From B1 sp034439755 (GTDB lineage: Bacteria > Bacteroidota > Bacteroidia > UKL13-3), in assembly GCA_034439755.1 (NCBI GenBank), contig JAWXAZ010000011.1, positions 31,290 to 95,289 on the forward strand: a stretch of 64,000 nucleotides of DNA, in the 5' to 3' direction. Below, in pieces: positions 1 through 7,911 of the stretch. Under the pieces are notes generated by a model. It was not told the DNA's origin, did no database searches, and saw only the letters and a list, made by a program, of their open reading frames with translations. The position numbers and the translations under genes were made by a program. Numbering within the stretch: the stretch's first letter is position 1; the number at the start of each line of letters is the position of its first letter.

Positions 1-2038
1 ATTTATTGAGGATCGATTTTCTTAAATAGATAGAACGCGGATATTTTGTAATGAGGGTTTCAAAAGATTTAATGGCCGTTTCATACTGTTCCATTTTAAG
101 ATAGTTGTCGGCAATTTCGTAAACCGCATCGTCTATATAAGTCGATTTCGCATACGTTTTTTCTAATTGGTTAAGGGCGGCAATTTTTTCTTCATTTTTG
201 CCAAGAACGCCTAATATCAGGGCTTTTTGGTAAAGGGCATAATCAGAGCCTATAAGGTCTTTTGCTATCACAATATTATAATATTCTAGTGCCTTGTTAT
301 AATTCTTTTCTGCAAAAAAACAATCTGCAGTTCTAATGGCGGCATCGGTGTACACCTCAATATTACTTGGTGTTTTCTCTTTGCTTTCATAAGCAATAAA
401 CGATTCGATGGCCTTGTTGTAGTTTTCTATTTTTAAGTATAAATAACCCAAATTATAAAAGGAATGATTGTAAAATCTGCTTTCTTTTACTTCTTTATAG
501 GCTTGGAATTTCTGTAAATTTTCAATGCCCTTTTTGTATTGTTGATCGCGGTAATTTAGCTCTGCTAACCAAAAATAGGAGAGTCCTACCATGCGTTTAT
601 CATAATCTTGGTCAACTGCCTTTTGAAACAAAATTGCCGCTTCTAAATAGTTATTATTTAGGTATAATTCTTCTGCGCGGTAATAAGTTACCCTATTTAA
701 ATTAATTAAATCTTGTTTGTTAGGCTTCTTAATGGCCTCAAGTATTCTAATGGCCTCTTTATAGTTCTTGCCATTCAATAAAATATTAGCCAAATTGGCC
801 CTGGCTTCTTCCGAAAAATCACCATCTTCAAACCGGTCTATTAGCCTAACATACCTTTGCATGGCAAATCCTTGCAGGTTTAGTTCGTCTGATATTTTGG
901 CAGAAAAGAACAAAGATGGTTCGGCTAAAACACCATTAGAATCTAATTGATAGCAGTTTTCGAAAGCAGCTCTTGCCGCAGTTTTATTGGCTAGGTTCAG
1001 GTAGCTTTTCCCTAAATTGTATTGAACATAAGGACCAAGGGTATCATTTTTTGCATCCACTTTCATGAATTGCGAAATGGCTTTTTCGTCTTGTTTGTTA
1101 AATGCATAGCATTCGCCCAACATATAATAATCGTTGCTACTTGGCACCACTGGCGCGGCTTGCATAAATTTCTCTAAATGCGGTATGGCTGCTGCATAAG
1201 ATTTTAATTGGTAATGCGATTGTCCAACCAAACCTGCCACATCGTTCGATACTTCTATGTTTTTAATGGTATCGCAAAATTGTATCACTTGCGCATATTG
1301 CTTCCTTACAAAGTAAACCTGCGCAACATACACTGCACTTAATGGCCCAAATGTTTTATGATATTTTATCCTACCAAAATGCTCCAAAGCCTCGTCGTAT
1401 GCGCCAGATTTATAACTTACATAGCCATAATAATAATTTGCCGCATCGTAATATTTGCTCTTTTCATCTTTTATTGGCTTAAAAGCTGCCTTGGCATCCT
1501 CATACCTTTCTACCTTAAAGAGAGAATATCCATAAATAAAATAATACTCTTTTAAATCGGGGCCAGTAAGGTATTTAACTTCGGTTTGATCCAAATATTT
1601 TACAGCTAATTTATTATTTTTATTGCGGTAATTTAATTTACCCAATTGGTATAGCGCCAATTTGCTTTTAACATTTGTTGGGTATTTGTTAATCACCAAT
1701 TGAAGCCTGTGAGCAGCATCTGGATTGAAAAGTTCCATGGCGCAAACTCCTCCATAATATTCAGAATTAGCCTTGTACAAAGGTTGGTTAGATAGATTGC
1801 TATACCAGTCGAAATGCTTTTGAGCGGCAGCATATTTCTCCTTATCGAACAACTCAATACCCCTGTTATAAAATTTTAACTGGTCGGTAAATACCATGGT
1901 TTGCTGGGCCTTAAGCTTATTATGACAAAGCATTAAAAAGACAAGCACCACCAATATTCTTACCAAAACAAATAATATGCTTTGGCGCAAACCCAAATCC
2001 CTTAGGTTGGGTTGTTTATGTATAAAATAATTTCGCAT
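1..2038 (-). CDS. TPR-repeat protein, C-terminus cut by window edge
   Basis: The frame is open on the minus strand from an ATG at 2038 to base 1 (about 679 codons, no stop), so the C-terminus lies outside the window. The N-terminus has a basic stretch, a hydrophobic segment at residues 20-37 and an Ala-Gln-Gln near residue 45, consistent with an export signal. The rest is a string of helical hairpins with the A/Y/F spacing of tetratricopeptide repeats, for example FYNRGIELFDKEKYAAAQKHF just after the signal and a typical KYPRSIYL repeat boundary near the cut. Long periplasmic or outer-membrane TPR proteins of this type are common in Bacteroidota and usually act as scaffolds. No enzymatic domain is visible and the exact role is unknown. 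Confidence 0.85.
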   Translation of the reverse strand, partial: MRNYFIHKQPNLRDLGLRQSILFVLVRILVVLVFLMLCHNKLKAQQTMVFTDQLKFYNRGIELFDKEKYAAAQKHFDWYSNLSNQPLYKANSEYYGGVCAMELFNPDAAHRLQLVINKYPTNVKSKLALYQLGKLNYRNKNNKLAVKYLDQTEVKYLTGPDLKEYYFIYGYSLFKVERYEDAKAAFKPIKDEKSKYYDAANYYYGYVSYKSGAYDEALEHFGRIKYHKTFGPLSAVYVAQVYFVRKQYAQVIQFCDTIKNIEVSNDVAGLVGQSHYQLKSYAAAIPHLEKFMQAAPVVPSSNDYYMLGECYAFNKQDEKAISQFMKVDAKNDTLGPYVQYNLGKSYLNLANKTAARAAFENCYQLDSNGVLAEPSLFFSAKISDELNLQGFAMQRYVRLIDRFEDGDFSEEARANLANILLNGKNYKEAIRILEAIKKPNKQDLINLNRVTYYRAEELYLNNNYLEAAILFQKAVDQDYDKRMVGLSYFWLAELNYRDQQYKKGIENLQKFQAYKEVKESRFYNHSFYNLGYLYLKIENYNKAIESFIAYESKEKTPSNIEVYTDAAIRTADCFFAEKNYNKALEYYNIVIAKDLIGSDYALYQKALILGVLGKNEEKIAALNQLEKTYAKSTYIDDAVYEIADNYLKMEQYETAIKSFETLITKYPRSIYLRKSILNK

Positions 2039-2158
2039 GCAACTGATTACAACTGCTAACGAAACTAAGAGCTATCTACGTTTAAATCATTTGGTAATTA
2101 TCCCCAAATGAATTGTTATAAATTGTTTATGGGTAATGTATTGGACACTTAAATTCTA

Positions 2159-2650
2159 CTATTCTTTTGGCTTTTGACTATGCAACATGCCCTTTTTTAT
2201 TTTTTCTGCTAACTCAAGCGACCGTTTTATTCTGGTGTCTATTTGCTTAGCCGAACTCACATAATGCATCAACCCACGTTTTAATCCAACAGTAAAGCCA
2301 TTAAATATTTTTTCTGCCTCCTCATCTTGTTCTAAGGTTATTAAAAATTCTTCTGGAATTTCCAATTCGTCTAAACTTGCTAGTTCAAAAGAAACGGCAA
2401 TTGGTTGGCCCAATTTAGTTTTTGTGCTTTTTAACAAGGCCGTGCTAATGGTAAAATACTTGCCATAAACTTTGTCGTTTTGTATAGCCAGGTTAAATGG
2501 TGTACTGTTAATAGTTCCTTTGGTTCTGATTCGACCCTTTTGAGGCAGTTTTTCTAAAATTTCTTGCGGCACGATGATCCCATAACACCTATAAATTCTT
2601 GGTATGGATTCTATTTTTCCAATGAAATTAAAGTGCTCTTTTATATCCAT
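2159..2650 (-). CDS. YdeI/OmpD-associated family protein (DUF1905 + OmdA-like)
   Basis: This 163-residue protein has an N-terminal DUF1905-like beta domain (FNFIGKIE, then GTINSTPFNLAI) and a C-terminal helical region with GLKRGLMHYVSSAK and a run of charged helices typical of the YdeI/OmdA family. These proteins are linked to bacteriocin or stress tolerance in some bacteria, but the biochemical activity is unclear. I chose the ATG at 2650 because the longer frame (to 2713) overlaps the upstream ArsC-like gene by 41 bases and adds residues encoded by that gene's 3' end. The two genes are probably co-transcribed. Confidence 0.75.
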   Translation of the reverse strand: MDIKEHFNFIGKIESIPRIYRCYGIIVPQEILEKLPQKGRIRTKGTINSTPFNLAIQNDKVYGKYFTISTALLKSTKTKLGQPIAVSFELASLDELEIPEEFLITLEQDEEAEKIFNGFTVGLKRGLMHYVSSAKQIDTRIKRSLELAEKIKKGMLHSQKPKE

Positions 2651-2672
2651 TTTTTTGTGTAAAAAGAAAGAA

Positions 2673-3020
2673 TTATAACAAAACTTTTGTCCATGCCTCA
2701 GGCTCAAATCCAACCAATAAACCTTTATTGTTTTCTAGGATGGGGCGTTTAATCATGGAAGTAAATTCTTGCATCAATGGAATAGCTGTTTCCATTTTTT
2801 CGCAAGCTGTTTGCTGCGCCGCACTTAGCTTTTTAAAGGTTGCACCTTTGCGGTTTATCAATAGTTTAAACTCAATTTGGCCTGCCCATTTTTTAATGTC
2901 GGAAGCCTCTATACCCAATTTTTTATAATCATGGAACTCATAAGTAATTTCGTTCTCATTTAACCATTGAAAAGATTTCTTCATGGTATCGCAGTTTTTT
3001 ATCCCATATATTTTTAGCAT
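2673..3020 (-). CDS. ArsC/Spx-family (YffB-like) thioredoxin-fold protein
   Basis: The 115-residue protein starts MLKIYGIKNCDTMKKS, the thioredoxin-fold opening of the ArsC/Spx/YffB family. It has one N-terminal cysteine (Cys10) in NCDT rather than a CxxC pair. The conserved KRPIL segment near residue 91 and the family length (about 115) also fit. YffB-type members are thought to be glutathione- or thiol-dependent reductases; arsenate reduction cannot be assumed. It lies directly upstream of the YdeI-family gene on the same strand. Confidence 0.8.
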   Translation of the reverse strand: MLKIYGIKNCDTMKKSFQWLNENEITYEFHDYKKLGIEASDIKKWAGQIEFKLLINRKGATFKKLSAAQQTACEKMETAIPLMQEFTSMIKRPILENNKGLLVGFEPEAWTKVLL

Positions 3021-3037
3021 GCAAATTATTTTAGTAT

Positions 3038-3076
3038 AAAAAAAGGAACAGGCTTTTTAAACTACCTGTCCTTTTA
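3038..3076 (-). terminator. Rho-independent terminator after GH97 gene
   Basis: Read on the minus strand, AAAGGACAGG pairs with CCTGTTCCTTT across a short loop (one bulged base) and is followed by a T run. It lies 10 bases past the GH97 stop codon and before the ArsC-like gene, so it should end the GH97 transcript. Confidence 0.7.
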
Positions 3077-3085
3077 AAGTTTAAA

Positions 3086-5206
3086 TTATTTTTTAGGAAA
3101 AACACTCATGGCAAATCCGCCACCACGTGCTAAATTTACCTTCAATTTGGTTTTGTTGGTGATTACTTTTTTCTCAATCACGTATGCTTCTGGATTTTGG
3201 TCCCAACTGGCTTTTGGAGCATCTTTATAAACGGTTAATTCATATTTTTTGCCATTATCTAAAAAGCTAAAATCAATTTCCATGGTACGGGCATCTTCAT
3301 CAGAAATTCCGCCCACAAACCAATTATTTGTTCCCTTAGCTTTTCTGGCAATTGCCAAGAAATCTCCAGGCTCGGCAAGCAATACCTTGCTATCATCCCA
3401 ATCTACGGCAACATCTTTGATAAACTGAAAGGCATCTGGTTTTTCCAGGTAATTTTCCATTAAATCGGTTACCATTTGCACCGGACTATACAAGGTAATA
3501 TACAAGGCCAATTGCTTAGCCAAGGTGGTATGCACTTGTTCTTTGGCATCTGGGTAATAAGAACTTTTTTTGATTTTAAATATACCCGGAGTATAATCCA
3601 TTGGTCCGCCCATAAGGCGCGTAAAAGGCAAAATAGTTTCATGATCTGGATGATTGCCTTCGCTCCAAAAATTAAATTCTTGTCCCCTTGCCGCCTCAGC
3701 TGCCATAAAATTAGGATAGGTTCTATGCAATCCGGTTGGTCTTACAGGCTCATGCACCACCACCATAATGTTATAATCCGCTGCTTTTTTAATTGCTCTG
3801 TTATAGTGATTCACCATCCACTGCCCATCGTGGTATTCGCCTCTAGGAATAATTTTACCTACATAACCAGATTTTAGAGCGTTGCTTCCATAGGCATTCA
3901 TTTGGCGGTAGGCGGTATCCATATATCTTTCATAATTGGTAGCGCTGCCGCTGGTTTCGTGGTGCGTAATAATACCAACCCCTTTGCTTCTGGCATATTG
4001 GTTCAGACCTTTAACATCAAAATCTGGATAGGGGGTAACAAAGTCAAAAACATCTTCTTTCCATTTGCCAAACCAATCTTCCCAACCCGTATTCCAACCT
4101 TCCACCAATACGCCTCCAAAGCCATTGGCTGCGGCAAAATCAATGTATTTTTTTGTATTTTCATTGGTGGCACCGTGTCTAGTTTTTTTCTTGGTTGCTC
4201 CATCGGCAGTGGCATCAGAAGCAGATTGCTTGCCAGCATAATCCCATGTGGCTAAACCAAGGTGCATCTCAATCCAAATGCCCACATATTTCATCGGTTT
4301 AATATATGATGGGTCTTTTATTTTGGAAGGCTCATTTAAGTTTAAAATCATTTTCGACCCAATAATATCTCTGGCATCATCGCTTAAAACAATGGTGCGC
4401 CAAGGGGTATGTCTGGGAGCAAGCATATAGGCTTTGTTTCCAACAGCATCGGGCGCTAACACGGCGCTTGCATTAAACGTTTTTTCATCAAATTTCAAAT
4501 CCATGCAAGGGTAATTAACCAATGCAGCTTCATGCAAACTCATGTAAATGCCATCGGCAGATTTTATCATTAAAGGTGTTTGCACAAATGCACCTTCAAT
4601 GGGTGTTGCCGTAAAAATATCGCCATCTCTTTTCTTCGCCATTTTGGTGATTTCAGAGATCTTTGAGGTGTAATAATTATACTCATTGGTGTCAAAATCG
4701 CCCGGCATCCACCATATCTTGTGATCGCCAGTTAAGTTAAAAGAACTCAACTCTTCCTCAATAATAAAATGTATTAAATTATCTTGCTCAGGAAACTCAT
4801 ATCTAAAGCCCATTCCATCGTTATAAACTTTAAAAACGATGTTAAGTAAATGAGGTTTTACGGCATTGTCTTTTAAGGAAATTTTGATGAGATTATATTC
4901 ATCCGTGATGCTTTTTGTTTCGCCCCAAACAGGCTCCCAGCTTTGGTTTACGCTTTCTTTTGTTGCATCTGTAATGGTATAGGCTGAACCAAAATCTGGC
5001 ATACCCTTAATCTTGAAACCTAAACTAGATTGCTCTATGACCACTTTGCCTTTATAGGACAAAGTATAATTAGGTTCACCATCTTGAAGGTTAAAATTGA
5101 GCACTATTTTGCCATTTGGCGAGCTAAGTTTATGGTTAATTAATTGGGCATAGGAACATATACTTAATAGCAGCAAAATGCCCGTTATAATATTGTATTT
5201 TTTCAT
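3086..5206 (-). CDS. Glycoside hydrolase family 97 (SusB-like alpha-glucosidase)
   Basis: The 706-residue protein has a signal peptide (about 20 residues, ending SICSYAQ), an N-terminal beta-super-sandwich (HKLSSPNGKIVLNFNL) and a TIM-barrel core with YVGIWIEMHLG, GVLVEGWNTGW and ITHHETSG, then VVHEPVRPTG and a C-terminal beta domain. In the family, glutamates in HHET and HEPVRPTG match the general bases of inverting SusB-type enzymes; retaining members use an aspartate instead, so an inverting alpha-glucosidase is predicted. It probably acts in the periplasm on malto-oligosaccharides delivered by the SusCD-like system at 7.9-12.3 kb. It is transcribed alone, with its own promoter-like element and terminator. 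Confidence 0.93.
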   Translation of the reverse strand: MKKYNIITGILLLLSICSYAQLINHKLSSPNGKIVLNFNLQDGEPNYTLSYKGKVVIEQSSLGFKIKGMPDFGSAYTITDATKESVNQSWEPVWGETKSITDEYNLIKISLKDNAVKPHLLNIVFKVYNDGMGFRYEFPEQDNLIHFIIEEELSSFNLTGDHKIWWMPGDFDTNEYNYYTSKISEITKMAKKRDGDIFTATPIEGAFVQTPLMIKSADGIYMSLHEAALVNYPCMDLKFDEKTFNASAVLAPDAVGNKAYMLAPRHTPWRTIVLSDDARDIIGSKMILNLNEPSKIKDPSYIKPMKYVGIWIEMHLGLATWDYAGKQSASDATADGATKKKTRHGATNENTKKYIDFAAANGFGGVLVEGWNTGWEDWFGKWKEDVFDFVTPYPDFDVKGLNQYARSKGVGIITHHETSGSATNYERYMDTAYRQMNAYGSNALKSGYVGKIIPRGEYHDGQWMVNHYNRAIKKAADYNIMVVVHEPVRPTGLHRTYPNFMAAEAARGQEFNFWSEGNHPDHETILPFTRLMGGPMDYTPGIFKIKKSSYYPDAKEQVHTTLAKQLALYITLYSPVQMVTDLMENYLEKPDAFQFIKDVAVDWDDSKVLLAEPGDFLAIARKAKGTNNWFVGGISDEDARTMEIDFSFLDNGKKYELTVYKDAPKASWDQNPEAYVIEKKVITNKTKLKVNLARGGGFAMSVFPKK

Positions 5207-5240
5207 TGTTTTAGAATTGTATTGAAAACTTATGAGTTAA

Positions 5241-5271
5241 TAAAGGTAATTTTTTTTCGACAAGATAACAA
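5241..5271 (-). promoter_or_regulatory. Candidate promoter of the GH97 gene
   Basis: On the minus strand TTG (5269-5271) is followed after 20 bases by TAccTTTA (5241-5248), one mismatch from the Bacteroidetes -7 box TAnnTTTG. It lies about 35 bases upstream of the GH97 ATG. Confidence 0.4.
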
Positions 5272-5292
5272 GATTTAGCAGTTGAGTCTTGG

Positions 5293-5532
5293 TCATTCTA
5301 TCTCATAATCGTCGCTGCAATTTGACTCTCCAGTTATACAAGTAAAGCAACCTTTTCTAGTTATTGCTGAGCCAATAATCCATAATGGATTACCACAGAA
5401 ACACTTTTCTCCACGCGATTTACGGATTTTAAATTCTATCAAATCTTTCCTTAAATCAGCAGCTTTAAGGCTTGGGTTATTCTTTATTGTGTTTGCTATA
5501 AATTCGTCAATTGAAATCAAATTAAAAATCAT
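5293..5532 (-). CDS. Small conserved CxCG/CFTC protein, function unknown
   Basis: This 79-residue soluble protein has a helical N-terminal half and a cysteine-rich end: CFCGNP near residue 44 and GCFTCITGE near residue 61. Two paired cysteine motifs suggest a small metal-binding (zinc-ribbon-like) fold. The sequence resembles a widespread small Bacteroidota hypothetical protein, but I know no function for it. It has no signal peptide or membrane segment and stands alone upstream of the GH97 gene. Confidence 0.65.
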   Translation of the reverse strand: MIFNLISIDEFIANTIKNNPSLKAADLRKDLIEFKIRKSRGEKCFCGNPLWIIGSAITRKGCFTCITGESNCSDDYEIE

Positions 5533-5732
5533 GATTGTGCAGTTTAAAATTGGCCCTAAATTAATTAATTAATTAAAATTATGGACTATGTTAAATAAAA
5601 TATAAAAGCGGATTTAAGTTTTCTGGTTTTAAAATTTGAGATTCAACCGTTTATATCTGGGCTTTTTTACTAGTGATGCCAATTTTACAAAGACTAATGA
5701 ATAAATGGAAGTCACCTGTATAATTTTAATTA

Positions 5733-5814
5733 GGTAAATTTGAAGCCAAGGAAATTATACCATTTGTAATTATTAAATAGCCCAAAGCTATTTGATAATT
5801 ACAAATAGGTAAAT
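5733..5814. repeat. AT-rich stem-loop repeat element, copy 1
   Basis: A 20-base arm at 5762-5781 pairs with 5787-5806 with one mismatch around the loop ccaaa. It is preceded by a second, shorter hairpin (ggtaaattt ... aaattatacc, 5733-5761) and followed by ggtaaatgcc. The loop-proximal core taaatagcc-caaagctattt matches the reverse complement of the hairpin at 63840-63862, and the flanking ggtaaatg also recurs there. Confidence 0.55.
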
Positions 5815-5984
5815 GCCGATATAACAAAATAAAAGTACAATGAGATATTTGTCGAAATTGGACTATATATCTTGTATAATCGGCATTAATGCCTGTTGGG
5901 AAATAAGTATTGAATGAGAAAAAAGGCAAAGGGTAAAAAAAGGCATAAAAGGCATAAAAGGCAAAAAAAGCACAAAAAAGCACA

Positions 5985-6017
5985 AAAAAAAAGCCCCGAA
6001 AAATCGGAGCTTTTTTT
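5985..6017 (-). terminator. Terminator after the T9SS glycan-binding gene
   Basis: Arms aaaaaagccccga (5987-5999) and tcggagctttttt (6004-6016) pair with one mismatch around a 4-base A loop. It lies 14 bases past the stop of the minus-strand gene at 6031 and gives a T tract on that strand. Confidence 0.75.
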
Positions 6018-6030
6018 GATAAAGACTAAA

Positions 6031-7737
6031 CTAGTCGATTATTAATTTAATAGAACCTGTTTCGTTGTTGGCATTGCGCACATTTACGAAATAGATACCA
6101 GAAGTTAACTCATCTCTGTCTATTCTTAAAGTATTGTATTTGTGGTTGTTTATTGTTTTAACAACACGACCAGTAATATCTAATACTTGAACATCGTGGT
6201 TTAAGGTATTATCGTTAAACTCAATAACAGTATAAGTGCTAGTTGGATTAGGATATAATTTTAAGTTAGCACTTAAGCTATTTTCATTGATACCATTAAC
6301 AGGAGTTCTGCCAGCATTACAAGAGTTGAATTTATAATTAATAGTAATTGCACTATTTGAAGTTCTTGTAAAAACACGGTTAAAACCACCAATTCCATTC
6401 GACTCAACACAAGCACGATTAGTGCTGTCACCAAATGCTTCTTCTTTGTCTTTGTTAGAAGCATCACCATTTACAAATTTATAGTTGAAACTTCCTGGGC
6501 AAATTGAATCAATAGTTACTGAGTATAAACCTGGATTTCCAGCAATTGGTGATAATACTCTTGCACCAGCTTGCCAATTTGGCGTAGCAAATGTACCCAT
6601 GATATTAATAGCAGGAGCAGGAGTCTCATCAATCATATCTATAATGAAAGTGATTTTTGAAGGAGATGGTTTGCTTGGGCAAGGACCAACGGTTCTTGAA
6701 CCAAAACAAGTTAAGTCAACAGTTCCAGCAGCCGATAGGTTATATACTCTATCTGATCCACCTTCCCAATTGGTATTGCCATTTTTATGGTAACGGAATT
6801 TGAATTTAGCTTCACCAGAATCTAAATCTGAGATAGTTAATTCATAAACACCTGTTGAACCTACTTTGTTTAATTTAATACCTGTTCCAAAGTTGGTTAA
6901 TTTAGCACCACCACCCGCAACAGTTACCGAATCAAATCCACCTTCACAATCAGAATTACTCATGTCTACTTGAAATTTCAAAGCATAAGTTGGAAGTGGC
7001 GCAGCAGGACAACCAATACAAGAATTAAAACAAACTTTGTCTAATACAGTATTAGCGTTAAGTTGTAATTGACGATTTCCACCACTTGAGCAAGTAGAAG
7101 GAATTGCTCTTTCATCTGTAGAATCACTCCAAATGTTTCCATTTACATATTTAAATGCATACAAACCAGAATCTAATGTTAAAATAACCTCATAAATTTT
7201 GTTGTTACCAAATAAATTTACTAAACGGGTTTTAGCAGGATCCCAGCCTTGAACCGATCCAGCAATGTGAATGCCGTTTGGATCCATGCGGGTTTCTTTT
7301 TGCATATCAACAGCAAATCTTACTGCATACTTACCCATAGGTGCAGAACCAGCAAAAGTAAAGGCTAACATGCTTGTGTCGTTGGCCATAGAGTCAATAT
7401 ATGCCCAACGATTGCCATTTGAACCGCCATTTGCAACACTTTCTTTCTTAGATAGCGTTGGAACAGATTCTTCACCAGCACCCCAATTGTTGTCGTTGAT
7501 AAATTTGTATTCTATAATTTGGAAAGCATTAATATCCACCACTGCAGAATATAAATTTGTAGCACCATCTTTGCTTAAAGCGGTAGTAGATGGCGACCAA
7601 CCTTGGAAGTTTCCAGCAACGTGAACGCCATTTGCACTCACCGTTTGTCCAGTCATGTCGACTTGGATTTTAACTTTTTTTGCGAAAGCTCCTGAAGTAG
7701 CAACAAGAGCCGCAGCCATTAGTAATAGTTTTTTCAT
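6031..7737 (-). CDS. Secreted multi-module glycan-binding protein with T9SS type A sorting domain
   Basis: The 568-residue protein begins with a signal peptide (cleavage near Ala19, SGAFAKK). It then has four diverged beta-sandwich modules at about residues 20-130, 135-240, 250-350 and 362-475. Each opens with a strand like QVDM or IDM, and the first two carry GNFQGW and GSVQGW, as in CBM20/CBM48-like starch-binding folds. The end (about 493-568) is a T9SS C-terminal sorting domain: LYPNPTSTY, then LDITGRVVKT and SGIYFVNV. It should be secreted and attached to the cell surface. It is divergent from the susCD operon, which suggests it captures glucan for that system. No catalytic domain is visible. 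Confidence 0.85.
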   Translation of the reverse strand: MKKLLLMAAALVATSGAFAKKVKIQVDMTGQTVSANGVHVAGNFQGWSPSTTALSKDGATNLYSAVVDINAFQIIEYKFINDNNWGAGEESVPTLSKKESVANGGSNGNRWAYIDSMANDTSMLAFTFAGSAPMGKYAVRFAVDMQKETRMDPNGIHIAGSVQGWDPAKTRLVNLFGNNKIYEVILTLDSGLYAFKYVNGNIWSDSTDERAIPSTCSSGGNRQLQLNANTVLDKVCFNSCIGCPAAPLPTYALKFQVDMSNSDCEGGFDSVTVAGGGAKLTNFGTGIKLNKVGSTGVYELTISDLDSGEAKFKFRYHKNGNTNWEGGSDRVYNLSAAGTVDLTCFGSRTVGPCPSKPSPSKITFIIDMIDETPAPAINIMGTFATPNWQAGARVLSPIAGNPGLYSVTIDSICPGSFNYKFVNGDASNKDKEEAFGDSTNRACVESNGIGGFNRVFTRTSNSAITINYKFNSCNAGRTPVNGINENSLSANLKLYPNPTSTYTVIEFNDNTLNHDVQVLDITGRVVKTINNHKYNTLRIDRDELTSGIYFVNVRNANNETGSIKLIID

Positions 7738-7813
7738 GAATTTGTTTAAATAGTAATTAATGCCGCAAATTAAAGAATTTTAATCAAAATTCAAATTAAA
7801 CAAAGGCAATAAG

Positions 7814-7846
7814 TTGTGTAAAATTTTTTTGAGAATGTAATATTTG
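7814..7846 (+). promoter_or_regulatory. Weak candidate promoter of the susCD-like operon
   Basis: TTG (7814-7816), a 22-base spacer and AAtaTTTG (7839-7846) resemble the Bacteroidetes promoter with one mismatch. It lies 65 bases before the chosen SusC start, in the divergent gap with the binding-protein gene. Confidence 0.3.
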
Positions 7847-7911
7847 CACGTTCAGATACATTATTTACATACTTCGTTTTTTATTTTTCATGGAAATTGT
7901 ATTTTGCTGCC

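Larger units (their letters stand above)
5533..6030. other. Intergenic region with stem-loops and low-complexity A/G-rich repeats
   Basis: No convincing gene is present. It holds a (ttaa)-type run near 5560, two adjacent stem-loops at 5733-5814, a low-complexity tract with repeated aaaaggcat and aaaaagcac units at 5920-5985, and a terminator at 5985-6017. An 85-codon open frame on the minus strand is made of the low-complexity tract and the hairpin. Confidence 0.6.

Noticed and set aside
3476..4430. Several plus-strand open frames over the GH97 gene
   Set aside because: All are antisense shadows of a gene with clear catalytic motifs.
5726..5983. 85-codon minus-strand open frame (FFAFYAFYAFF-rich)
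   Set aside because: It is a translation of the A/G-rich low-complexity tract and the stem-loop, with no recognisable protein features.
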